Assembly (NCBI RefSeq): GCF_018417595.1
Contig: NZ_CP070982.1
Coordinates: 2,319,501-2,383,500 of the forward strand
DNA length: 64,000 nucleotides
Reading direction: 5' to 3'
DNA from: Pseudomonas entomophila
Lineage (GTDB): Bacteria > Pseudomonadota > Gammaproteobacteria > Pseudomonadales > Pseudomonadaceae
Shown piece by piece: positions 34,299-42,824 of the stretch. The stretch's first letter is position 1. Every line of letters starts with the position of its first letter. The notes below the pieces were generated by a model. It ran no database searches. It was not told the origin of the DNA and worked only from the letters and a program-made list of their open reading frames with translations. Made by a program: the position numbers and the translations under genes.

Positions 34299-35078
34299 TC
34301 AGGCCTGACCGAACCAATGCTGCCACGCCAGGCGCACGGTCAACGCCAGCACCACGGTAATGAACACCGGGCGGATGAACTTGCTGCCGCCGCTGATCGC
34401 GGTGCGTGCACCAAAGAAAGCGCCCACCATCACCGACAGGCCCATGCACAGGCCGACGATGTAGTCCACCTGCCCGGAAATGATGAACACCGTCAGCGCC
34501 GCGATGTTGCTGACGAAGTTCATGCTGCGCGCCACGCCGCTGGCGCGGACCAGGTCGATGGGGTAGAGCAGCAGCGTACTCACGGTCCAGAACGCACCGG
34601 TACCGGGGCCGGCCACACCGTCATAGAAGCCCAGCGAGAAGCCCTGGGGAAACTGCCATTTGCGCTTGATCGGCGCATTGGCGTCCAGCGGTGCCTTGGG
34701 CGTGCCACCGAACAGCAGGTAGACGCCGCAGGCGAAGACGATCACCGGCAGCATCTTGTTCAGCCATTCGGCCGGCATGTAGTGGGCGGCCACCGCGCCG
34801 ATCAGCGCGCCCACCAGCGTGCCGAGAATCGCCAGGCGCCATTGCGCCGGGTGGAACAGTTTGCGCCGGTAGTAGGTGATGCTGGCGGTGGCCGCGCCGA
34901 AGGTCGAGCTGAGCTTGTTGGTGCCCAGCACCAGGTGCGGGGGCATGCCGGCGGTCAGCAGTGCCGGGGTGGTCAGCAGGCCGCCGCCGCCGGCGATGGC
35001 ATCGATGAAACCAGCGACGAAGGCGACCAGGGCGAGGATCAGCAGGGTGAGCGGTTCTACGGTGAGTTCGAAGGGCAT
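34299..35078 (-). CDS. TSUP-family (TauE/SafE) membrane transporter
   Basis: 259 residues with about eight membrane helices. The signature 'FVAGFIDAIAGGGGLLTTPA' is at 19-38, and the duplicated half motif 'FYDGVAGPGTGAFWTVST' at about 153-170. The family exports or imports sulphur-containing anions and small organic acids. No ribosome site is clear: ATG 35078 is favoured because the hydrophobic N terminus follows, but 35114 is possible. Substrate unknown. Confidence 0.85.
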   Translation of the reverse strand: MPFELTVEPLTLLILALVAFVAGFIDAIAGGGGLLTTPALLTAGMPPHLVLGTNKLSSTFGAATASITYYRRKLFHPAQWRLAILGTLVGALIGAVAAHYMPAEWLNKMLPVIVFACGVYLLFGGTPKAPLDANAPIKRKWQFPQGFSLGFYDGVAGPGTGAFWTVSTLLLYPIDLVRASGVARSMNFVSNIAALTVFIISGQVDYIVGLCMGLSVMVGAFFGARTAISGGSKFIRPVFITVVLALTVRLAWQHWFGQA

Positions 35079-35168
35079 GGGGGCTTGGGCTGGCAGGGAG
35101 GCGGGGTGCGGCAAAAGGCCGCGCTAGAGGCGGTACATGGTAATCCCAGGCGGTTTGGGTTGCCAGTG

Positions 35169-35203
35169 CCGGCCTCTTCGCGGGTAAACCTGCTCCCACA
35201 GGG
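35169..35203. repeat. Single 35-bp putida-type REP unit
   Basis: It begins CCGGCCTCTTCGCGGGTAAA and ends in CTGCTCCCACAGGG, the classic 35-base form. It sits upstream of the TSUP gene. Confidence 0.8.
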
Positions 35204-35232
35204 ATCGCGCCAGCCTCAAGACTGGCGACGCA

Positions 35233-35267
35233 CCTGCAGGAGCCGGCCTGGCCGGCGAAGGGGCCGG
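35233..35267. repeat. Single REP unit (GCCGGC stem)
   Basis: It begins CCTGCAGGAGCCGGCCTGGC and ends GGGGCCGG, placed directly after the stop of the PuuA-like gene and 29 bases from the previous REP, in inverted orientation. Confidence 0.75.
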
Positions 35268-35275
35268 AACAGCGC

Positions 35276-36619
35276 TCACAGGAACCAGCGATACTCCCGC
35301 GCACTCACCTCCTGCATGAACGCCAGGTGATCCTGGCGCTTGTTCTCGCAATACACCATGACGAACTCCGCCCCCAGCCCTTCATTCACCACCGGATGCC
35401 CGCGCATGGCCGCCACGGCGCCAAGCATGTCCTTGGGAAAATCGATGCCGCTGCCACGGTTCTCGTTCAGTGGCGCGATGGGTTCCTGCGCGGCATCCAG
35501 CCCATGCTCCATCCCACACAGGATCGCCGCCAGCACCAGATAAGGGTTGGCATCCGCCCCCGCCAGCCGATGCTCGATGCGCAGGTTGCGTGGGTCCGAC
35601 TCGGGGATGCGGATACACGCGTCGCGATCCTCGAAGCCCCAGCTGGCGCGGCTGGCGGCATTGACCATGGCGCCGTAGCGGCGGAACGCGTTGTGGTTGG
35701 CGGCGAAGATCGGCATGCAGTGCGGCAGCAGCGCCAGGCAGCCGGCCACGGCGTGGCGCAGCGGGCGTTGCTGGTCGCTGGCGAGCAGGTTGTTGCCATC
35801 CCGGTCGTAGAGGCTGACATGCACGTGCATGCCGCTGCCCGGCGCCTGCAGGTAGGGCTTGCTCATGAACGAGGCGCGCAATCCGTGTTTCAGCGCCACG
35901 CCACGGGTGCTGCGGCAGAACATCGCCGCCCAGTCGGCGGCGCGCAGGCCATCGTCGCAGTGGCCGAAATTGATCTCGAACTGGCCCGGCCCCAGTTCGG
36001 CGGTGATGACATTGGCGTCCACGCCCTGGGTGTTGGCGGCCTCGACCATTTCGCGCAGCACGTCGGAGAAGCGCGACAGGCGTTCGATGTGCAGGTTGGG
36101 CTGGTCGTCGGCGTCGTTGCTGAACGGGTCGTGGGGAAACTGTGGCAGGCCTTCCTTGAGCGCGCGGTCGAACAGATAGAACTCCAGCTCGAACGCCACC
36201 ACCGGGCGGATGCCGCGTCGCGCCAGGCGCTGCAACACACGGGCGAGCACTTCGCGGGGCTCGAACTCGATGGGCGCGGTGGTGCCATCGGAAGTGATCA
36301 ACATCTGGCCCAGTGGCTCGCGCTCCCAGCTCACCGGCTTGAGCGTGCCCGGTACCAGGCGGCGCAGGGCGTCCGGGTCACCGTCGTTGAAGCAGTAGTC
36401 GCCAATCGGGAACAGGCCGCCCTGGACACCCAGCAACACGCAGTTCTGCGGCAGCTTCAGGGGGCTGCCGGCGGCGACCTTTTCCAGCATGTCGATGGGG
36501 TAGCGCTTGCCGTAGAAGTGGCCGGGGATGTCCAGGCTGATCAAGTCGACGTAGCGCACGTCGGGATGCTGTGAGCGGAAGGCACGGACTTCGTCGAGCA
36601 AGCTGTGGTTCGTGGTCAT
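35276..36619 (-). CDS. Glutamine synthetase family, gamma-glutamyl-polyamine synthetase-like (PuuA-type)
   Basis: 447 residues. The glutamine synthetase catalytic fold is evident: 'VAFELEFYLFD' (metal-ligand Glu), 'NVITAELGPGQFEINFGHCD', 'GSGMHVHVSLYDRDGNN', and 'SWGFEDRDACIRIP' plus 'NLRIEHRLAGADANPYLVLA'. Absence of the adenylylation loop Tyr and the polyamine-gene neighbours indicate PuuA-like ligation of glutamate to an amine, not ammonia assimilation. ATG 36619 with GGAG 7 bases upstream. It is the last gene of a three-gene set with an XRE-cupin regulator and an FAD oxidase. Confidence 0.87.
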   Translation of the reverse strand: MTTNHSLLDEVRAFRSQHPDVRYVDLISLDIPGHFYGKRYPIDMLEKVAAGSPLKLPQNCVLLGVQGGLFPIGDYCFNDGDPDALRRLVPGTLKPVSWEREPLGQMLITSDGTTAPIEFEPREVLARVLQRLARRGIRPVVAFELEFYLFDRALKEGLPQFPHDPFSNDADDQPNLHIERLSRFSDVLREMVEAANTQGVDANVITAELGPGQFEINFGHCDDGLRAADWAAMFCRSTRGVALKHGLRASFMSKPYLQAPGSGMHVHVSLYDRDGNNLLASDQQRPLRHAVAGCLALLPHCMPIFAANHNAFRRYGAMVNAASRASWGFEDRDACIRIPESDPRNLRIEHRLAGADANPYLVLAAILCGMEHGLDAAQEPIAPLNENRGSGIDFPKDMLGAVAAMRGHPVVNEGLGAEFVMVYCENKRQDHLAFMQEVSAREYRWFL

Positions 36620-36691
36620 CGTGTGCTCCATTGCAATGAAACATGATTCGGTGATCGCTGGGCGTGCGCCAGCTTCAAGGTCAACGCCGCG

Positions 36692-36727
36692 CCTGTAGGA
36701 GCCGGCCTTGCCGGCGAATGGGCCCGG
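36692..36727. repeat. Single REP unit (GCCGGC stem)
   Basis: CCTGTAGGAGCCGGCCTTGC with the rest of its stem lies between the XRE-cupin and PuuA-like genes of the same strand, so it sits inside the likely transcript and may stabilise or tune the upstream mRNA. Confidence 0.75.
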
Positions 36728-36790
36728 GCAGTCGACACAACTCAGTCGCTCCCACAGCGGCGATGGCCCCGGGCAGGCAAAGCCGTGCCG

Positions 36791-37351
36791 TCAACGGAAT
36801 ACCCAGAGGACACGCGTCACCAGGGACGTCAGGTTGGCGTAGCGAAACTGGCTGTGCGGCGGCAGCTGGAAGCTGTCGTTGGGATGCAAGGTCACGGCCG
36901 CTTCATGGCCGTGCAGCCACAGGGTCAGCTCGCCTTCGAGGACGAAGCCACCCTGCTCCGAGCTGTCGTCCAAGTGCCCCTCGCCACTGCTGGCGCCCGG
37001 TGCCAGGTGGCTTTCGAGCATGGCGAAGCGGCCGGTGAGCGTCGGCGAGACCAGGACGTCGGTAACCCCGGCGGCGTAGTACAGGGTGCGCCGTTCGCCG
37101 GGGCGGGTGACCCAGTCGATCTCCCTCGGTGGCACCGCCTGGTAGAAATAGGTGGTGGGTACCTGCAACGCTTCGCTGATGGCGGTGAGATCGGCCACGG
37201 TGGGGCGTGACAGGCCGCGCTCCACCTGGGAGAGAAAGCCCACGGAACGGTTCACCCGCGTGGCCAGATCATCCAGGGTGAAACCTCGGTGCTTGCGCAG
37301 GTCGCGGACCAGGCGCGCCAGGTCTTCGAATGCATCACGTGGCTCAGACAT
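36791..37351 (-). CDS. XRE-cupin transcriptional regulator (PuuR-type)
   Basis: 186 residues. An XRE helix-turn-helix at about 10-65 ('LRKHRGFTLDDLATRVNRSV', 'LSQVERGLSRPTVADLTAIS') is joined to a cupin domain at about 115-185 ('HLAPGASSGEGHLDDSSEQGG', 'GELTLWLHGHEAAVTLHPND'). PuuR, which represses putrescine genes, has this fold. The start overlaps the FAD-oxidase stop by 8 bases (ATGTCTGA), so the two are translationally coupled. The likely operator is the AT-rich palindrome at 38650. Confidence 0.9.
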   Translation of the reverse strand: MSEPRDAFEDLARLVRDLRKHRGFTLDDLATRVNRSVGFLSQVERGLSRPTVADLTAISEALQVPTTYFYQAVPPREIDWVTRPGERRTLYYAAGVTDVLVSPTLTGRFAMLESHLAPGASSGEGHLDDSSEQGGFVLEGELTLWLHGHEAAVTLHPNDSFQLPPHSQFRYANLTSLVTRVLWVFR

Positions 37352-38633
37352 GATCGCGCATCCTGTACCAAGCCTTGGCCGCGGCCTCCAGCGGGGCGGC
37401 CAGCAGGTCGCCACCGAGGAAGCGGCCATTGTCGATACTCTGGTACAACGCCAGCAGGTCCTCGTCGCCGAGGATCGCGTCGCTGACCGCGCGCGCCCCG
37501 GCCAGGGTCGGCAGCACGCCGTGCCCGGAGAAACCCTGCAGCCAGTAGCGCTGGCCCTGGCGGCCGATGTCCGGCGTGCGCTGGAGGCTGCAGTCGATAT
37601 GCCCACCCCAGGCGTGCTCGATGGCCACGCCTTTGAGTTGTGGGAATACCCGCTCCAGGCAGGGGCGGGTGGCGGCGGCGACATCTTTGGGGATGCCGCC
37701 CAGGTAGGTGCATCCGCCACCAAACAGCAGGCGGTGATCGGGGGTGAGGCGGAAGTAGTCGGGGATGAACTGGTTGTCGATCACGCAACTGTTGCGTGGC
37801 AGCAGCGAGGCGGCGAGGCTTGCTTCGAGCGGCGCGGTGGCCACCTGGTAGGAGCCCACCGGCAGCAAGCGGCGCGAGAGGGCGCGATCGAGGCCGTCGA
37901 TGTAGGCATTGCAGGCCAGCACCAGTACGCGGCTGCGTACTTCACCTCTGGCGGTGCGGGCCACGAAGCCGCCTGCGTGTTCCTGGTAGTCGAGCACCTG
38001 GCTCTGTTCGAAGATGTCGCCTCCGGCCGCCTCGATCTTGCTCGCCAGCCCCTGGGCCAGTTTCAGTGGGTTGAGGTGGGCACCGTTGGGGTCGTATAGC
38101 GCGGCCTGATAACGCGGGCTGTCGATCCACTCGGACAGCTCATCGCGGCCGATCAGGCGCAGGCAATCGTAGTGGAGTGTGTCCTGCGCTTCGCGACGGG
38201 CTTCCTCCAGCAGCTTGACCCGGCGCGGCAGCACCGCAGTCCACAGACTGCCAAGGCGGTAGTCGACATCGAAGCCGTGGCGTTGGGGCAGCTCGCGCAT
38301 TTCCCGAGCGGCCCAGCACATGCTGTCCCACAGGCGGCGCCCGCGCTCCAGACCAAGGGCCTTGAGCAGGGGCGGCATGTCGCACGACCAGCCGAGCAAC
38401 GCCTGGCCGCCGTTGCGCCCGGATGCCGCCCATGCCACCCGGCTGGCCTCCAGCAGGGTTACGCGCTTGCCGGCCAGGGCCAGGCGCAGGGCGGTGTGCA
38501 GGCCACTGAAACCGGCGCCGATGATCAGAACATCGGTGTCGACGGAGCCTTTCAGGGTAGGGCGCAAGGGGATGGGAGCGGGGTAGGTCTGGGCGTAGTA
38601 GCTGGCGACGTGCTGGGCGGATTGTTTGAACAT
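37344..38633 (-). CDS. FAD-dependent amine oxidoreductase (PuuB/OrdL-like)
   Basis: 429 residues, the second of two paralogues in this window. FAD motif 'LIIGAGFSGLHTALRLALAG' at about 36-55, 'WAASGRNGGQALLGWSCD' at 68-85, and the C-terminal 'WLQGFSGHGVLPTLAGARAV'. Together with the downstream XRE-cupin and PuuA-like genes it should oxidise gamma-glutamyl-amine. The operon starts here, and its upstream region carries the AT-rich palindrome. Confidence 0.88.
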   Translation of the reverse strand: MFKQSAQHVASYYAQTYPAPIPLRPTLKGSVDTDVLIIGAGFSGLHTALRLALAGKRVTLLEASRVAWAASGRNGGQALLGWSCDMPPLLKALGLERGRRLWDSMCWAAREMRELPQRHGFDVDYRLGSLWTAVLPRRVKLLEEARREAQDTLHYDCLRLIGRDELSEWIDSPRYQAALYDPNGAHLNPLKLAQGLASKIEAAGGDIFEQSQVLDYQEHAGGFVARTARGEVRSRVLVLACNAYIDGLDRALSRRLLPVGSYQVATAPLEASLAASLLPRNSCVIDNQFIPDYFRLTPDHRLLFGGGCTYLGGIPKDVAAATRPCLERVFPQLKGVAIEHAWGGHIDCSLQRTPDIGRQGQRYWLQGFSGHGVLPTLAGARAVSDAILGDEDLLALYQSIDNGRFLGGDLLAAPLEAAAKAWYRMRDHV

Positions 38634-38649
38634 GCCGAAGCCTCGTGAA

Positions 38650-38694
38650 ATTTTTTATGATTATTTTCATGAAAAAATAGCAGAGGATTTTCAT
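38650..38694 (-). promoter_or_regulatory. AT-rich palindrome and repeats: candidate PuuR-like operator
   Basis: Just upstream of the FAD-oxidase start lies a near-palindrome (ATTTTTTATGA ... TCATGAAAAAAT, 38650-38678) with core TTTTCATGAAAA. ATTTTCAT recurs at 38663 and 38687, 24 bases apart. This is by far the most AT-rich point in the area. Binding by the XRE-cupin protein of the same operon is inferred. Confidence 0.55.
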
Positions 38695-38727
38695 ATCGCC
38701 AGTCGAGGGCTCACCTCGGGGCAAGCC

Positions 38728-40677
38728 TTACGAGGTTGCCGCCTTGCGTCGCGGCTGTCGGGGTTTGCCGGCGGGTGCCTTGCCTTTCGCCGCGCCCTTG
38801 CGTTTCTTCTTCCAGGGCGCCGTGGCCTTGCCTGCCGCCGGCCCGGTGATGTTCAGGCGCATGCCGCTGCAGCGCTGCACCAGCTTGCCCATCCACGCCG
38901 ACTGGCGGGTGACGAACTCGTCCAGGCTCATTTCGCCACTCTGTACCATGTCCAGCGCCTGTTCCCAGATCGCCGTGGTGCCGGGGTCGGCGATGGCTCG
39001 GGGCACGGCATCGATCAGGCTGAAGGCCGCCGGTGTCGCCGACAGTGCCTTGCCGTTCTTCACCAGGTAGCCGCGGTCGAGCAGGCCCTGGATGATGCTC
39101 GCGCGAGTCGCCTCGGTGCCGATGCCGGTGGTCTCCTTGAGCTTCTGCTTGAGCAGTGGGTCGTCCACCAGCTTGGCGACGTTCTTCATCGCCTTGATCA
39201 GGTCGCCTTCGGTAAACGGCTTGGGGGGCTGGGTCCACAGGTCCTTGAGCTGCAAGCCCTGCACCGCGCAGTCCTGCCCCTCGCGCAATGCCGGCAGCAC
39301 CTGGGCCGGTGGCGCCTCGCGGCCCTTCGTGGGGGCCAACGCCTCAGGCAGCGCACGGCGCCAGCCCGGCTCGATGATCTGCTTGCCGACCGCCCGCAGC
39401 GTGTGCCCGGCGCAATCGAAGTCGGCCTGGGTGCGGTCGTACTCGTGGTTGGGCAGGAACTGCGCGAGGTAGCGGGCGCGAATCAGGGTGTACACCGCCT
39501 TGTACTTCGGCGGCAGGCGCGACGGGTCACTGGCGGCGGCAGTGGGGATGATGCCGTGGTGGGCGCTGACCTTCTGGTCGTTCCAGGCTCGCGAGCGTCG
39601 TTGCGGGTCGAGGTATGGCTGCAGCGGTGCAAGGCTGGCGTCGGTGCGTTGCAGCGCGGCGAGGATGCCCGGCGCCTCGCCATGCTGGCTGAGGGGCAGG
39701 TAACCGCTGTCGCTGCGCGGGTAAGTGATGAGTTTGTGGGTTTCGTACAGCGCCTGGGCGATGTCCAGTGTCTCCTGGGCACCGAGCCCCAGTTTCTTCG
39801 AGCAGACCTCTTGCAGGGTACCCAGGTCGAAGGGCAGGGGCGCGGCTTCGCGGACGCGCTCGGTGGCGATTTTCATCACCCGGGCGCTGCCGGCTGCCTG
39901 CATGTCATGGGCGGCCTGTTGCGCCAGGGCCTGCCTCAGGCAACGGCCCTGGTCATCGCAGACATCCTCCGGCGCACGCCATTGAGCGTTGAACACACTG
40001 CCAGCACTCTCCAGTTGCACGTCGATGGCCCAGAAGGGCACCGGCACGAAATCGGCGATGCTGCGGTCGCGGTCCACCACCAGGCGCAGCGTCGGTGTCT
40101 GCACCCTCCCCACGGGCAACACGCCTTGATAGCCGGACTGGCGCCCGAGCAGGGTGAACAGGCGGCTCATGTTCATGCCGATCAGCCAGTCGGCCCGCGA
40201 GCGGCCCAGCGCGGAGTGGTAGAGGTTGAAGGTTTCCTGGCCGGGCAGCAGGCGTGCCAGCGCCTTGCGGATCGAGGCGTCGTCCAGGGCCGACAGCCAC
40301 AGGCGCTGGATCGGCCCCCGGTAGCGGCAGTGTTCGACCAGCTCGCGGGCGATCATCTCGCCCTCGCGGTCGGCGTCGGTGGCGATCACCAATTCGCGGG
40401 CCTCGCCGAGCAGGCGCTTGACCGCCTTGTACTGGCTGGCGGTCTTGGGCTTGACCGTCATCTTCCACTTCTCGGGGATGATCGGCAGGTCGTCGAGCGA
40501 CCAGCGCTTGTAGCGCTCGTCGTAGCTGTCGGGCGGGGCGGTTTCCAGCAGGTGGCCGATGCACCAGGTCACGCAGACATCGGTGCCTTGCCAGCAGCCG
40601 TCGCCCCGGCGCTGGGCGCCGAGCACCTTGGCGATGTCTTTTGCCTGGGAGGGTTTTTCGCAGAGAAAGAGGCGCAT
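38728..40677 (-). CDS. topB: DNA topoisomerase III
   Basis: 649 residues. The TOPRIM domain begins at the N terminus (E7 in 'FLCEKPSQAKDIA') with 'DADREGEM' at 101-108. The catalytic tyrosine is Y319 in 'KLITYPRSDSGYL', and 'GIGTEATRASIIQGLLDRGY' is the family's later motif. The C-terminal tail is very basic ('KKKRKGAAKGKAPAGKPRQP'). It unlinks precatenanes and single-strand passages during replication. The ribosome site is weak. A LexA-type box stands 70 bases upstream of the start, so damage-induced expression is possible. Confidence 0.93.
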   Translation of the reverse strand: MRLFLCEKPSQAKDIAKVLGAQRRGDGCWQGTDVCVTWCIGHLLETAPPDSYDERYKRWSLDDLPIIPEKWKMTVKPKTASQYKAVKRLLGEARELVIATDADREGEMIARELVEHCRYRGPIQRLWLSALDDASIRKALARLLPGQETFNLYHSALGRSRADWLIGMNMSRLFTLLGRQSGYQGVLPVGRVQTPTLRLVVDRDRSIADFVPVPFWAIDVQLESAGSVFNAQWRAPEDVCDDQGRCLRQALAQQAAHDMQAAGSARVMKIATERVREAAPLPFDLGTLQEVCSKKLGLGAQETLDIAQALYETHKLITYPRSDSGYLPLSQHGEAPGILAALQRTDASLAPLQPYLDPQRRSRAWNDQKVSAHHGIIPTAAASDPSRLPPKYKAVYTLIRARYLAQFLPNHEYDRTQADFDCAGHTLRAVGKQIIEPGWRRALPEALAPTKGREAPPAQVLPALREGQDCAVQGLQLKDLWTQPPKPFTEGDLIKAMKNVAKLVDDPLLKQKLKETTGIGTEATRASIIQGLLDRGYLVKNGKALSATPAAFSLIDAVPRAIADPGTTAIWEQALDMVQSGEMSLDEFVTRQSAWMGKLVQRCSGMRLNITGPAAGKATAPWKKKRKGAAKGKAPAGKPRQPRRKAATS

Positions 40678-40746
40678 GGCCGCAACGCTTGATCGGTGGG
40701 AATGGGCACTAGGATGCGCAAGGCAGGGCGCGCAGGCAAGTTTTAT

Positions 40747-40762
40747 CTGTATGCATGTACAG
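40747..40762. promoter_or_regulatory. LexA-type SOS box
   Basis: CTGTATGCATGTACAG has the invariant CTGT-N8-ACAG form and symmetric five-base arms (CTGTA/TACAG). It lies between two divergent genes, 70 bases upstream of topB and 150 bases upstream of the lipase gene. Because the core is the same form as known LexA boxes, it is a strong candidate; binding is not shown. A run of T follows on the plus strand. Confidence 0.65.
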
Positions 40763-40911
40763 TTTTTTTGTCCGCGATTTTGGCGGGGTTGCCACTTCCT
40801 GGGGCTTGAATCATGTGGCACTGGCGTGCCAGCTTTGCCTTTCGCCCTTCAGTCGTGTCAAAGGACGATGTCGCTGGGGCGTCCTACCTACAACGAACAG
40901 GGATGTATCCA

Positions 40912-42762
40912 ATGCCCGTATTTGACTACCGCCAACTTGGCAGTGCTGCCTCTTCCGCCCTCTACAAGGATGCCATGGCCCTGGCCATGTACGCCTACCA
41001 CGGTATCGACGATGGATTCGCCGCAGGCTACCAGCAGCATGGCTTCGGCCTCGGCCTGCCGGCAACGCTGGTCAAGGCACTGATCGGCGGCACCGACAGC
41101 CAGGGCGTGATCCCCGGCATCCCCTGGAACCCGGATGCCGAAGCCAAGGCCCTGGCCAACGCCAAGGCGATCGGCTGGAACCCGATCAGCGCCGCGCAAC
41201 TGGGCTACCAGGGCAAGACCGATGCGCGGGGAACCTTCCATGGTGAAAACGCCGGCTATACCACGGCACAGGCCGAAGTCATGGGCCGCTACGACGCCGA
41301 AGGTCATCTGACGGGCATCGGCATCGCCTTTCGCGGCACCGGTGGGCCACGGGAAGTGCTGGTTGGCGACACCATCGGCGATGTGATCAACGACCTGTTG
41401 GCGGCGTTCGGGCCACCGGGCTATGCCCGCGACTACACCGGCAATGCCTTCGGCCGCCTGCTCGACAATGTGGCGGCGTTTGCCAAGGCCAACGGCCTGA
41501 GCGGCGCCGATGTCACCGTCAGCGGCCACAGCCTTGGCGGCCTGGCGGTGAACAGCCTGGCAGACCTCAGCACCTCGCGCTGGGGTGGCTTCTACCAGGA
41601 TTCGCGCTACGTCGCCTTCGCCTCGCCGACCCAGGCTGCCGACGCCAACAAGGTGCTCAACATCGGCTACGAGAACGACCCGGTGTTCCGTGTGCTCGAC
41701 GGCACCTCGGTCACCTGGGGCACCGCTGGCGTGCACGATGGCGCCAAGGCCTCGGCCACCAACAACATCGTCAACTTCAACGACCACTACGCCTCCGACG
41801 CCTGGAACCTGCTGCCGTTCTCCATCGCCAACATCGCCAACTGGCTGTCGCACTTGCCGGCCGCCTACACCGATGGCCTGGGGCGGGTGGTGGACTCTTC
41901 GTTCTACCCGTGGACCACCCGCGACTCGACCGTGGTGGTCAGCAACCTGTCCGATGCGACCCGGGGCTCGACCTGGGTCGAGGACCTCAACCGCAATGCC
42001 GAGCCGCACAAGGGCAGCACCTTCATCATTGGCACCGACAAGGACGACCTGATCCATGGCGGGCGTGGCAACGACTACCTCGAAGGGCGTGCCGGCAACG
42101 ACACCTTCCGTGATGATGGCGGCTTCAACCTGATCGATGGCGGCGACGGGCATGACACGCTCAAGCTGCAGGACTCACTGGCCAACCTGAGCATCGCCCG
42201 CGACGGCGAGGGCACGGTGTATGTGCAGGATGCCGTGGGCGGCATCAGCCAGTTGCACAGTGTCGAGAACCTGGTCAGCAAGGAGCCGAGCCTGGTGATC
42301 TTCACCAAGGAGGTGACCCATCAGCTAGGTGTGGATGGGTTGCTGAACAGTGGCAAGCTCAACCCCTACGCAGCGTCGATCAGTGGCAGCCAGGCGGGTG
42401 ACCAGCTGGTGGCGGGGAACCAGGGGCAGTGGTTGTTCGGCCTGGGCGGAGATGATCGCCTGCAGGGCGGCGCGGGCAATGACGTGCTGGTCGGTGGCAC
42501 CGGCAACGATATGCTCAGTGGCGGTGCGGGGCGCGATACATTCCTGTTCAGCGGGCACTTCGGTCAGGACCAGGTGCTCGACTTTACCGGCCAGGACCGC
42601 CTGGTGTTCATGGGCGTGGAGGGCGGCACGGCTACGCCGGCCTGGCGCGATCATGCCAGCCAGGTGGGCAATGACCTGGTGCTGAAGTTCGGTGCGGACA
42701 GTGTGACGCTGGTGGGGATTGCAGCGCAGTCACTGGGGGATGGCCAGGTCGTGATTGCCTGA
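40912..42762 (+). CDS. Family I.3 RTX lipase / polyurethanase (type I secreted)
   Basis: 616 residues, the usual length. The start MPVFDYRQLG matches the family N terminus; upstream residues (from 40813) have no such match. Catalytic serine S207 lies in 'VSGHSLGGLAVNS'. Nonapeptide Ca2+-binding repeats follow ('IHGGRGNDYLEGRAGNDTF', 'LQGGAGNDVLVGGTGND'), and the C-terminal type I signal region ends 'VTLVGIAAQSLGDGQVVIA'. It hydrolyses long-chain esters and some polyester polyurethanes outside the cell. No ABC transporter/MFP/TolC genes lie nearby, so a distant exporter must serve it. Confidence 0.9.
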   Translation: MPVFDYRQLGSAASSALYKDAMALAMYAYHGIDDGFAAGYQQHGFGLGLPATLVKALIGGTDSQGVIPGIPWNPDAEAKALANAKAIGWNPISAAQLGYQGKTDARGTFHGENAGYTTAQAEVMGRYDAEGHLTGIGIAFRGTGGPREVLVGDTIGDVINDLLAAFGPPGYARDYTGNAFGRLLDNVAAFAKANGLSGADVTVSGHSLGGLAVNSLADLSTSRWGGFYQDSRYVAFASPTQAADANKVLNIGYENDPVFRVLDGTSVTWGTAGVHDGAKASATNNIVNFNDHYASDAWNLLPFSIANIANWLSHLPAAYTDGLGRVVDSSFYPWTTRDSTVVVSNLSDATRGSTWVEDLNRNAEPHKGSTFIIGTDKDDLIHGGRGNDYLEGRAGNDTFRDDGGFNLIDGGDGHDTLKLQDSLANLSIARDGEGTVYVQDAVGGISQLHSVENLVSKEPSLVIFTKEVTHQLGVDGLLNSGKLNPYAASISGSQAGDQLVAGNQGQWLFGLGGDDRLQGGAGNDVLVGGTGNDMLSGGAGRDTFLFSGHFGQDQVLDFTGQDRLVFMGVEGGTATPAWRDHASQVGNDLVLKFGADSVTLVGIAAQSLGDGQVVIA

Positions 42763-42769
42763 CCCAATG

Positions 42770-42818
42770 ATTCGCCGGCAAGCCGGCTCCTGCAGTAGGA
42801 GCCGGCTTGCCGGCGAAT
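42770..42818. repeat. REP pair (GCCGGC stem), perfect inverted repeat
   Basis: Two exact 22-base arms (AGGAGCCGGCTTGCCGGCGA in one) around a 5-base centre lie between the stops of the lipase and the convergent GNAT gene, probably ending both transcripts. Confidence 0.88.
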
Positions 42819-42824
42819 GGCGGC

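Noticed and set aside
35276..36619. PuuA-like gene as the housekeeping glutamine synthetase GlnA
   Set aside because: Context with FAD amine oxidase and XRE-cupin regulator, and divergent sequence blocks, point to gamma-glutamylation of amines.
40813..40911. Upstream start of the lipase
   Set aside because: Family I.3 lipases start with M-x-V-[FY]-D-Y; the ATG at 40912 gives this and catalytic Ser 207 in the expected place.
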